Positions 8,494 to 14,977 of a DNA stretch of 41,308 nucleotides are shown in pieces (the stretch's first letter is position 1; each line of letters begins with the position of its first letter). The DNA comes from Candidatus Rokubacteria bacterium CSP1-6 (GTDB taxonomy: Bacteria; Methylomirabilota; Methylomirabilia; Rokubacteriales; CSP1-6), in contig LDXP01000014.1 of the NCBI GenBank assembly GCA_001443385.1, positions 1,509-42,816 on the forward strand, given 5' to 3'. The position numbers and the translations under genes are program-made. The notes beneath the pieces were generated by a model. That model ran no database searches and was not told the origin of the DNA. It saw only the letters and a list, made by a program, of their open reading frames with translations.

Positions 8494-9624
8494 ATGAAAC
8501 GCACGACGTTGACGGCCGTGGCGCTGCTGCTGGCAGCTCTGGTGGGCGGCGCCGGCCTGGCGCAGGCACAGGCGCCCATCGAGGACGAGCTGGTGCTGCA
8601 GACGCCGGTCTCCAAGTTCATCGTGGACGCGGCGCTGAAGGCCTTCGCCCAGTACGCGAAGGAGAAGTGGAACGTGAACCTCAAGACCAACGCGCTCTAC
8701 GCCGGGACCCCGGTTTCCTACGGCAGGATCGTGGAGTGGAAGGGGAAGCCCGAAGTAGACATCTTCTGGGGCGGAGAGTCGGCGCTCTTCGACAAGCTGG
8801 CCGAGCAGAAGCTCCTCGTCAAGGTCGAGATCTCCAAAGCGGCCTGGGACGCGATCCCCGCCTCCATCGGCAAGCCGAAGCCGGTCCCCCTCAAGGACCC
8901 CAACGGCTTCTGGGTCGGGACCGCGCTCGAGCCCTACGGCCTCGTCTACCATCCAAGGGTCCTGAAGCGGCTCGGGGTGGCCGAGCTCAAGGACTGGGAG
9001 GACGTGCTGAACCCCAAGCTCAAGGGCAACGTGGCCCAGTGCGCCCCGACCCGCTCCTCCTCCTCCCACGCCACCTACGAGGTTATCCTCCAGGAGAAGG
9101 GGGACGCCAAGGGATGGGAGTGGCTGCAGCGGCTGGCCGCCAACTCGGGCATCTTCACCGCCCGGAGCCGGGACGTTCCGTCGGTGGTGGCCAAGGGCGA
9201 GTTCGCCGTCGGGTTCGCGGTCCCGTCCTACATGGCCTTCGAGGAGAAGCTGGCGGGCTTCGACATCAAGTTCGTGGCGCCGAAGAACGCCTTTGTGACC
9301 CCGGAGCCCATGGGGATCCTGGCGGGCGCCAAGCATCCCAAGGCCGCCCGGGCCTTCGTGGAGTTCCTCCTGACCGAGCAGGGGCAGCGGGTGTTCATGG
9401 AGCGCGGCCTCTTCCCCATCACCCCCAAGTACAAGGTCCAGGGCCCCCCCGGCTCCACCGCGGAGCTGGCGGTCGAGTTCACCGGCGGGGTGCGTTCCTA
9501 CTTCGACGCGCCGGTCTCCAACATCTACGACGACGACATCGCGCAGAAGCGCTACAAGGAGGTCAACGAGCAGTACCGGAAGGACATCGAGGCGGTCCTC
9601 GACGACCTGAAGAAGAAGTACTAA
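8494..9624 (+). CDS. ABC importer periplasmic binding protein, FbpA/AfuA/PgtC-like family
   Basis: Periplasmic solute-binding protein of 376 residues with a cleavable signal peptide (MKRTTLTAVALLLAALVGG, cleavage likely after AQA). The fold family is that of FbpA/AfuA/PgtC, whose members bind iron(III), sugar phosphates, phosphoglycerate or polyamine-like ligands. The consecutive tyrosine pair that coordinates iron in FbpA is not evident. The corresponding stretch reads GFAVPSYMAFEEKL with one tyrosine, which argues against iron. The start is set by AGGAGG five bases before ATG 8494; an upstream ATG at 8470 overlaps the glpK stop and lacks such a site. The linked glp genes suggest an organophosphate or polyol ligand, by inference only. 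Confidence 0.88.
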   Translation: MKRTTLTAVALLLAALVGGAGLAQAQAPIEDELVLQTPVSKFIVDAALKAFAQYAKEKWNVNLKTNALYAGTPVSYGRIVEWKGKPEVDIFWGGESALFDKLAEQKLLVKVEISKAAWDAIPASIGKPKPVPLKDPNGFWVGTALEPYGLVYHPRVLKRLGVAELKDWEDVLNPKLKGNVAQCAPTRSSSSHATYEVILQEKGDAKGWEWLQRLAANSGIFTARSRDVPSVVAKGEFAVGFAVPSYMAFEEKLAGFDIKFVAPKNAFVTPEPMGILAGAKHPKAARAFVEFLLTEQGQRVFMERGLFPITPKYKVQGPPGSTAELAVEFTGGVRSYFDAPVSNIYDDDIAQKRYKEVNEQYRKDIEAVLDDLKKKY

Positions 9625-9634
9625 TGACGAAGAC

Positions 9635-10717
9635 GTGAAGATCGTCCTGCGCGGGGTCGCGAAGAGGTTCGGGAGCGTCACCGCCGTCGATCGGGCGAGC
9701 CTCGACGTCGGCGACGGGGAGCTCTTCACGCTGCTCGGCCCATCGGGCTGCGGGAAGACGACGCTCCTGCGCCTCGTCGCCGGCTTTTACCAGCCGGACG
9801 CCGGTGAAGTCGTGTTCGGGGACCGTGTCGTCAACGCGCTTCCTCCGTATGCGAGGAACATCGGCATGGTCTTCCAGAACTACGCGCTGTGGCCCCACAT
9901 GAGAGTCTTCGCCAACGTGGCCTACGGGCTCCGCCTCCGGAAGCTCGGCCGGAGCGAGATCGAATCGCGCGTGATGGAGGGGTTGAGAAAAGTCAACCTC
10001 TCGGGCCTGGAGGGGCGGTATCCGGGCCAACTCTCGGGCGGCCAGCAGCAACGGGTCGCGCTGGCGCGCGCCCTCGTGCTGAATCCGGATTTCCTCCTCC
10101 TGGACGAGCCGCTCTCCAACCTGGACGCGAAGATCCGCGTCCAGGTCCGGGCCGAGATCCGCAAGCTGCAGAAGGAGCTCGGCATCACCGCCCTCTACGT
10201 CACCCACGACCAGGAGGAGGCGCTCTCGCTCTCCGACCGGGTAGCGGTCATGCGCGACGGCAAAGTGTTGCAGGTCGGGACGCCCAAGGAGCTCTACGAG
10301 CGGCCGCTGACGCGGTTTGTCGCCGATTTCGTGGGGACCAACAACTTGCTCCAGGGTACCGTCAAGGAGCGGCGAGGGGAGGAGCTTCTCGTGGAGACGG
10401 CGCTGGGGGTCTTCCGCGCGATGCCGAACAGCGGGATCGGGCCCGGCGACGCCTGCGTGCTGGCCATCCGGCCCGAGAACGTGGCGATCGGGAGCGGACC
10501 GGCGGCGGCGTCCGACGGCAACGTGATTCGGGGGAGGGTGACCTTCGCCTCCTATCTCGGCAACACCCTCCGCTACGACGTGGAGGTGGAGCGCGGACAG
10601 GTGGTCAAGGCCGACATCCGCGACCCCTGGCACCACGAGCCGTTCGCCCTGGGGCAGGCCGTCACGGTCTCCTTCCCCCCGTCGGTAACGCTCGCCATCG
10701 CCGATGACGCCGCCTGA
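9635..10717 (+). CDS. ABC importer ATP-binding protein, FbpC/PotA-like
   Basis: Cytoplasmic ATPase of the adjacent importer, 360 residues. Walker A GPSGCGKTTLLRLVAG, Q-loop MVFQNYALWPH, signature LSGGQQQRVALARAL, Walker B FLLLDEPLSNLD and the switch histidine in YVTHDQEEAL are all intact. After about residue 240 a TOBE-type regulatory domain follows (VGTNNLLQGTV and AIRPENVAIG). The GTG at 9635 starts right after a four-codon mini-ORF (ATG ACG AAG ACG TGA) that begins on the last base of the binding-protein stop codon. The gene overlaps the permease by 14 nt. Confidence 0.93.
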   Translation: MKIVLRGVAKRFGSVTAVDRASLDVGDGELFTLLGPSGCGKTTLLRLVAGFYQPDAGEVVFGDRVVNALPPYARNIGMVFQNYALWPHMRVFANVAYGLRLRKLGRSEIESRVMEGLRKVNLSGLEGRYPGQLSGGQQQRVALARALVLNPDFLLLDEPLSNLDAKIRVQVRAEIRKLQKELGITALYVTHDQEEALSLSDRVAVMRDGKVLQVGTPKELYERPLTRFVADFVGTNNLLQGTVKERRGEELLVETALGVFRAMPNSGIGPGDACVLAIRPENVAIGSGPAAASDGNVIRGRVTFASYLGNTLRYDVEVERGQVVKADIRDPWHHEPFALGQAVTVSFPPSVTLAIADDAA

Positions 10718-12416
10718 CGGCCGCGCCACGGTCCTCGTCGCGCCCCGGCCGTGGGCGAAGGCCCTGCCGGCACTTGGCGTGGCGCTCATCTGGGCGTTCC
10801 TGATCGTCTTCCTCGTCTATCCGCTCCTCCGGCTGTTCTACGACGCCTTCACCGATGATGCGGGGCGGTTCACGCTGCTGAATTTCTACGAGTTCTTCAC
10901 CGACCGGTTCTACCTGCGCTCGCTCTGGAACTCCATCCTCCTCGGAGTCGGAACCGTCGTCGCCACCTCGGTGCTGGGCGTCGCCATCGCCTTTCTGCTC
11001 GTTCGGTACGACTTCTGGGGGCGGAGCGTCTTCTCCTACCTGACGCTGATCCCGATCATCTCGCCGCCTCTGGTGGGGGTGCTCGGGTTCACCTTCATCA
11101 TGGGGCGGGCGGGCACCATCAACGTCTTCCTGATGGATTACCTGGACATGCTCACGCCTATCAACTTCGTCTACGGGATCCACGGCGTGCTCCTGGTGGA
11201 GACCCTGCACCTGTTTCCGATGATCACCCTAAACGTCGTGGACGCGCTCGGCAAGGTGGACCCCTCGCTGGAGGAGGCGGCGGAAAGCGTCGGCGCCCGG
11301 GCCTGGCGGAAGACCTGGACCATCACCCTGCCGCTGACGACCCCCGGGTACATGGCCGGGGCACTCCTGGTCTTCATCTGGACGTTCGCCGACTTCGCGA
11401 CCCCGTTGATCCTTGGCGTCCACGACCTGCTGGCCTCTCAGGCCTACCTGAACGTCGTCCAGTTCGTGGACCGGCGCCTCTTCAGGATGGGGATCGTGAT
11501 CTCAGCGCTCATGGTGATCCTGGCCGTGCTCTTCCTGATCGCCGCCAAGCAGTATGTGGCCATCAAGGACTACTCCTCGCTCGCCTATTCCAAGGTGGAG
11601 CGGCGGCGCCTGTCCCCCGTGAAGCAGATCCTGGTCGTGGCAGCGCTCTCGTTCGTGATGCTCCTCTCCTTCATCCCCTACATCGGGGTGACGCTGGCGG
11701 CCTTTGGGAAAGGATGGTCGCTGACTCTGGTCCCCCTCCAGTACACGCTCCAGTACTTCGAGCGGGTCATTGTCGAGACGCCGAAGTACATCCTGAACAG
11801 CTTCCTGTACTCGGGCATCGCCGTGGGGCTCTGCATCCTGGTCGGGGTGCCGATCGCGTGGATGCTCGCGCGAACCCGGTTGCCGGGAAACGGGGCCCTG
11901 GACGCCTTGAACACGTTGATCCTGGCCATCCCGGGCACCGCCGTCGGCATCGCCTACATCCGCGCCTTCCACGTGGAGATCCCGGGGCTCGGAGTCGCCC
12001 TCACGAGCGTCTGGATCATCATGCCCCTGGTGCTGGCGGTGCGCCGCCTGCCCTACACGGTGCGCGGGAGCTACGCCTCGCTCCTGCTGGTCCATACCTC
12101 CATGGAGGAGGCGGCGGCCAACGTGGGGGCCACAGGGTTCCAGACGTTCAGGGACATCACGCTGCCGCTGATCTGGAAGGGGGTCCTGGTGGGCGGGCTC
12201 TTCTCTTTCATGACGTCGCTCCAGGAGGCTTCGGCCACCTTGTTTCTGTCCCTGGGGGGCTGGGAGATGATGACCGTCGGGATCTTCAACTTCTACATCG
12301 CGGGGAGCGCCAACGAGGCGGCCGCCCTGGGCTTCATCCTCATCGTGGTGGCGGCTCTCTCCCTGATCGTGATCAATAGGGTGGCGGGGACTCGCATGGG
12401 TGGCATGTTCGGCTAG
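10704..12416 (+). CDS. ABC importer permease, FbpB-like, two fused transmembrane domains
   Basis: Inner-membrane channel of the importer, 570 residues with about 12 hydrophobic helices arranged as two homologous halves. Each half carries the EAA loop that docks the ATPase: EEAAESVGARAWRKTWTITL near residue 190 and EEAAANVGATGFQTFRDITL near residue 470. This fused layout is typical of FbpB/AfuB iron or sugar-phosphate permeases, so a single gene provides the complete channel. ATG 10704 lies inside the ATPase gene with a 14-nt overlap. It is the last gene of the glycerophosphate block; about 137 bases separate it from the next coding start. Confidence 0.93.
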   Translation: MTPPDGRATVLVAPRPWAKALPALGVALIWAFLIVFLVYPLLRLFYDAFTDDAGRFTLLNFYEFFTDRFYLRSLWNSILLGVGTVVATSVLGVAIAFLLVRYDFWGRSVFSYLTLIPIISPPLVGVLGFTFIMGRAGTINVFLMDYLDMLTPINFVYGIHGVLLVETLHLFPMITLNVVDALGKVDPSLEEAAESVGARAWRKTWTITLPLTTPGYMAGALLVFIWTFADFATPLILGVHDLLASQAYLNVVQFVDRRLFRMGIVISALMVILAVLFLIAAKQYVAIKDYSSLAYSKVERRRLSPVKQILVVAALSFVMLLSFIPYIGVTLAAFGKGWSLTLVPLQYTLQYFERVIVETPKYILNSFLYSGIAVGLCILVGVPIAWMLARTRLPGNGALDALNTLILAIPGTAVGIAYIRAFHVEIPGLGVALTSVWIIMPLVLAVRRLPYTVRGSYASLLLVHTSMEEAAANVGATGFQTFRDITLPLIWKGVLVGGLFSFMTSLQEASATLFLSLGGWEMMTVGIFNFYIAGSANEAAALGFILIVVAALSLIVINRVAGTRMGGMFG

Positions 12417-12492
12417 GGGCCATCCCCGTTTGTACCACAGGGGCAGGCGGGGAGATCGGGAAGGAGCAATAAAAGCATATAGTTGCAGCCCC

Positions 12493-12532
12493 TTGCCACG
12501 GGGATAGAGGTGTGATAGTGTTCCTGTTCACA
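12493..12532 (+). promoter_or_regulatory. Candidate promoter and overlapping palindrome before the ATP synthase Fo genes
   Basis: TTGCCA (12493-12498), 17 bases, then TAGTGT (12516-12521) resembles a sigma-70-type promoter, with a good -35 and a weak -10. A separated inverted repeat TGTGA (12511-12515) and TCACA (12528-12532) straddles the -10 box and could be an operator. Its 12-nt spacer does not fit the Rex or Crp/Fnr consensus spacing. An AT-rich patch (AATAAAAGCATATAG) lies just upstream. The rest of the 12417-12553 gap shows only an imperfect CCCC...GGGG hairpin near 12426 that may end the ABC operon. Confidence 0.35.
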
Positions 12533-12553
12533 TGGCTCCGGAGGCGACTCGTC

Positions 12554-12764
12554 ATGGCGTGGGCTTGGTTCCTACGCCTTCGTCGGGACGACCCTCGTCA
12601 TGTGCATCGTCGTCGGCCTCGCCGGTGGGTACTGGGCCGACCGATGGCTCGGCACTCAACCGTGGCTGCTGTTGCTCGGCCTCGGGCTTGGCATCGCGGC
12701 AGGGTTCGTGAACCTCTTTCGCGCGATCAAACATTTGGGCGGATTCGATGATGAGGCACGGTGA
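12554..12764 (+). CDS. atpZ: AtpZ/ATPase gene 1-like Fo accessory protein with apparent 5' frameshift
   Basis: Small two-helix membrane protein found at the head of many atp operons, linked to assembly or ion supply. The C-terminal 60 or so codons clearly match: YAFVGTTLVMCIVVGLAGGY, then WADRWLGTQPW, then a second helix ending GFVNLFRAIKHLGG. That frame has no ATG, GTG or TTG upstream of ATG 12600, which would cut away half of helix 1. A well-placed GGAGG (12540-12544) serves ATG 12554, which is in a different frame. Removing one base near 12569-12573 would join the two. I infer a one-base frameshift, a real mutation or a sequencing error. The end overlaps atpI. The ORF-track product of 12512-12751 is the wrong frame. 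Confidence 0.6.
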
Positions 12765-13122
12765 TCTGTCCGGCCGCGTGACCTGGAGCGGACTCGCGGC
12801 CGTCATCGCGCTCAGCGCGGTGGCCGGCTGGGCGGCCGGTGTCGAGGGCGCGGCGGGAGTGGCCGGGGGGGGCGCCGTCGCGCTGCTGAATTTCCGCTGG
12901 CTCGCTCGCAGCGTGGCGAACGCTGCCGCTCTCGTGCGGGACGGCGGCTCGGGCGGCGCGGCCCTTCGCGGCGCGTGGCTTCGCCACCTTTCCACGGTTG
13001 GCGCCCTCGGCCTGCTCCTGGGGAGCGGCTGGACCCACCCGCTCGGGGTGATCGTGGGCCTCTCGGTCCTGCCCCCGATCCTGGTCGCTCAGGGTCTCCG
13101 CGCCGCACGAGAAGCGGACTGA
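12748..13122 (+). CDS. atpI: ATP synthase subunit I family protein
   Basis: Small hydrophobic protein of 124 residues with about four predicted membrane helices, matching the ATP synthase I family found just upstream of atpB. In other species AtpI assists c-ring assembly. Helix 1 begins at about residue 13 (VTWSGLAAVIALSAVAGWAA), a glycine-rich turn leads to ALLNFRWLARSV, and the end is ILVAQGLRAAREAD. The assignment rests mainly on topology, size and position, as the family is weakly conserved. The ATG at 12748 (or 12751) lies inside the end of atpZ, a 17-nt overlap, and atpB follows after four bases. Confidence 0.75.
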   Translation: MMRHGDLSGRVTWSGLAAVIALSAVAGWAAGVEGAAGVAGGGAVALLNFRWLARSVANAAALVRDGGSGGAALRGAWLRHLSTVGALGLLLGSGWTHPLGVIVGLSVLPPILVAQGLRAAREAD

Positions 13123-13126
13123 GGTC

Positions 13127-13879
13127 ATGGGAAGCCTCGAGCATCCACCGATCTTCGTGATCCCCGGCGTCCCCGACCACCTGACGTACACGTGGGTCGC
13201 GATGGTGCTCCTGGGGCTCCTGACGCTGATCGCGTCCCGGCGCCTCGAGATGGTTCCCCGAGGCGCCCAGAACTTCATGGAGATCGTGCTGGAGCAGTTT
13301 CTGACTCTCATCGATGACGTGCTGGGCCACGAAGGCCGTCGGTACTTCCCCCTTCTGGCGACGCTCGGGCTGTTCATTGTCACCTCGAATCTGATGGGTC
13401 TCGTGCCGGGACTGATCGCGCCCACCGCGAACCTCAACACCACGGCCGCGTGCGCGCTGATCGTCTTCTTCACCTACCACTGGATCGGCATCCGGAGGCA
13501 GGGCATGCGCGCGTATGCGAGGCACTTCATGGGGCCGGTGGTCTGGCTCGCCTGGCTGATGGTCCCGATCGAGATCGTCAGCCATCTGGCCCGGCCGCTC
13601 TCGCTGTCGCTCCGGCTCTTTGGCAACATGACCGGCGGGCATATTCTGCTCGCGGTCTTCTTTTTTCTCATGGGCTTCGACGGCATGCTGGGCTGGGCGC
13701 TGACGGGCTCGCTGGGGGGCGTCCTGCTCGGCGCTCCCGCGGCGCTGATCATGGTCGTGTTCACGGTCGGGTTCCTGTACCCGTTGAAGATCCTTGTCGC
13801 GTTCCTGCAGGCGTTCATTTTCGTCATGCTCTCGATGCTCTACATTGCCGGCGCCATTGAGGAGGCCGAGCATCACTAA
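13127..13879 (+). CDS. atpB: ATP synthase Fo subunit a
   Basis: Stator channel subunit of F-type ATP synthase, 250 residues, membrane-embedded beside the c-ring. The essential arginine is in the conserved helix ARPLSLSLRLFGNMTGGH (about residues 156-173). Other landmarks are PRGAQNFMEIVLEQ near the N-terminus, LFIVTSNLMGLVPGL, and the C-terminal FLQAFIFVMLSMLYIAGAIE. The start at ATG 13127 lies four bases after the atpI stop. It pairs with atpE 31 bases downstream. The remaining stator and F1 genes are not adjacent, so this is a split atp locus. Confidence 0.96.
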   Translation: MGSLEHPPIFVIPGVPDHLTYTWVAMVLLGLLTLIASRRLEMVPRGAQNFMEIVLEQFLTLIDDVLGHEGRRYFPLLATLGLFIVTSNLMGLVPGLIAPTANLNTTAACALIVFFTYHWIGIRRQGMRAYARHFMGPVVWLAWLMVPIEIVSHLARPLSLSLRLFGNMTGGHILLAVFFFLMGFDGMLGWALTGSLGGVLLGAPAALIMVVFTVGFLYPLKILVAFLQAFIFVMLSMLYIAGAIEEAEHH

Positions 13880-13910
13880 TGGACATCCCATCACAGAAGG
13901 AGGGCAGTCC

Positions 13911-14234
13911 GTGCGACGCTCACTCGTCTTCGCGTTGATGACCGTGCTTGCGATCCCCGGGGTGGCTCTCGCGGCCGAGCCGACAGGCGGCGAGAACTGG
14001 CTTAAACCATTCGCGGTGATCGCGGCGGGGATCGGCATGGCGATTGCCTCCGGATTGTGCGGTCTCGGGCAGGGGCGGGCGACCGCCAGCGCCGTGGACG
14101 CCATGGCGCGCCAGCCGGGTGCCGCCGGGCGCATTCAGACCGCGATGATCATCGGTCTCGCGCTCATCGAGTCGCTTGCGCTGTACGTGCTCGTGATGGG
14201 AATCCTGCTGTTGTTCGTCAAGTGGCCCGCGTAG
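13911..14234 (+). CDS. atpE: ATP synthase Fo subunit c
   Basis: Forms the ion-carrying rotor ring. The 107 residues include an N-terminal signal-like helix (MRRSLVFALMTVLAIPGV, possible cleavage after ALA at 19-21) and then the normal two-helix hairpin with loop ARQPGAAG. The carrier carboxylate is Glu87 in ALIESLALYV. Gln54 in GLGQGRAT, Ser88 and Tyr92 line up with Na+ ligand positions Q32, S66 and Y70 of the Ilyobacter ring, with identical spacing. The GTG start at 13911 is preceded by AAGGAGGG. A strong hairpin follows the stop before rex. Confidence 0.95.
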   Translation: MRRSLVFALMTVLAIPGVALAAEPTGGENWLKPFAVIAAGIGMAIASGLCGLGQGRATASAVDAMARQPGAAGRIQTAMIIGLALIESLALYVLVMGILLLFVKWPA

Positions 14235-14246
14235 GGTAGCGCGACG

Positions 14247-14272
14247 CGCGGGCATCCAGCCGGATGCCCGCG
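14247..14272 (+). terminator. Perfect 11-bp hairpin between atpE and rex
   Basis: CGCGGGCATCC, loop AGCC, GGATGCCCGCG: an uninterrupted 11-bp stem with a four-base loop beginning 13 bases after the atpE stop and ending 10 bases before the rex ATG. No U-tract follows, so it is not a classical intrinsic terminator. It could be a 3' end stabiliser or attenuator, or a structure limiting rex translation because GGGGAG, the likely rex ribosome site, abuts its 3' arm. Confidence 0.5.
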
Positions 14273-14282
14273 GGGAGCATCC

Positions 14283-14933
14283 ATGACGCCTCGGCCGAGC
14301 TTCAAGATTCCCAAGATCCCGGAGATGACCATCCGTCGTCTCTCGGTGTACACGCGCTGCCTGCTCCAGCTGGAGGAGGACGGTGTGAAGACCGTCTCCT
14401 CCGAGGAGCTGGCGGAGCGCTTCAACCTCAACTCCGCCCAGGTGCGGAAGGACCTGGCCTACTTCGGCGAGTTCGGCGTCCGCGGCATCGGGTATTACGT
14501 GTCGGGGCTGAAGGCCGAGCTGCAGCGAATCCTGGGGCTCGATCGGGAGTGGCAGGTGGCGCTGGTGGGGTTCGGAAACCTCGGGTCGGCGCTCTTCAAC
14601 TACAAGGGGTTCGCCCACCAGGGGTTCCGGATCTCGGTGATCTTCGACGACGATCCCCAGAAGGCCGGGCGCACGGTGGACGGCGTGCCGATCCTCCCGC
14701 TGCGCGAGCTGGCCCAGGAGGCCAAGGGGCGCAATCTCCAGATCGGGATCGTGGCCGTGCCGCCCGCGGCGGCCCAGGCCGTCGCCGACCGGCTCGTCGC
14801 GGCCGGGATCAAGGCCATTCTGAACTTCGCGCCGACCCGGCTCAAGGTCCCCAAGGACGTTCGCCTGCAGAACGTGGACCTGTCTATCGAGCTCGAGACG
14901 CTTTCCTTTTACCTCGCCCAGGTCAGCCGGTAA
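14283..14933 (+). CDS. rex: Redox-sensing transcriptional repressor Rex
   Basis: NADH/NAD+-responsive homodimeric DNA-binding repressor that controls respiratory and fermentative genes; 216 residues, family-typical. The N-terminal winged helix (about 10-80) contains TVSSEELAERFNLNSAQVRK and the signature DLAYFGEFGVRGIGY. The Rossmann NAD-binding domain (about 85-205) starts at VALVGFGNLGSALFNYKGF and includes FDDDPQKAG, and the C-terminal swap helix is IELETLSFYLAQ. It follows atpE with a strong hairpin between them. Location beside ATP synthase and downstream of nuo and glp genes fits control of electron-transport genes. I do not find a convincing Rex operator in the window. Confidence 0.95.
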   Translation: MTPRPSFKIPKIPEMTIRRLSVYTRCLLQLEEDGVKTVSSEELAERFNLNSAQVRKDLAYFGEFGVRGIGYYVSGLKAELQRILGLDREWQVALVGFGNLGSALFNYKGFAHQGFRISVIFDDDPQKAGRTVDGVPILPLRELAQEAKGRNLQIGIVAVPPAAAQAVADRLVAAGIKAILNFAPTRLKVPKDVRLQNVDLSIELETLSFYLAQVSR

Positions 14934-14937
14934 CCGC

Positions 14938-14973
14938 CGGTCGGTTGACGCCGACCGTCCCCGGTGGTATTCG
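14938..14973 (+). promoter_or_regulatory. Stem-loop and candidate promoter between rex and mfd
   Basis: CGGTCGG, loop TTGACG, CCGACCG (14938-14957) forms a 7-bp stem right after the rex stop, without a U-tract. The same TTGACG (14945-14950) could be a -35 box, followed after 17 bases by TATTCG (14968-14973). Initiation from it would fall near 14980, almost on the mfd start codons. Both readings are tentative. Confidence 0.3.
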
Positions 14974-14977
14974 TGAT

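Noticed and set aside
12511-12532. Consensus Rex or Crp/Fnr operator
   Set aside because: The TGTGA/TCACA arms are 12 bases apart, whereas Rex and Crp/Fnr sites have much shorter spacers. Kept only as an unassigned palindrome.
12512-12751. 79-codon ORF in the ORF track before atpI
   Set aside because: Arginine-rich product from the wrong frame; the conserved AtpZ-like sequence lies in another frame, ending at 12764.
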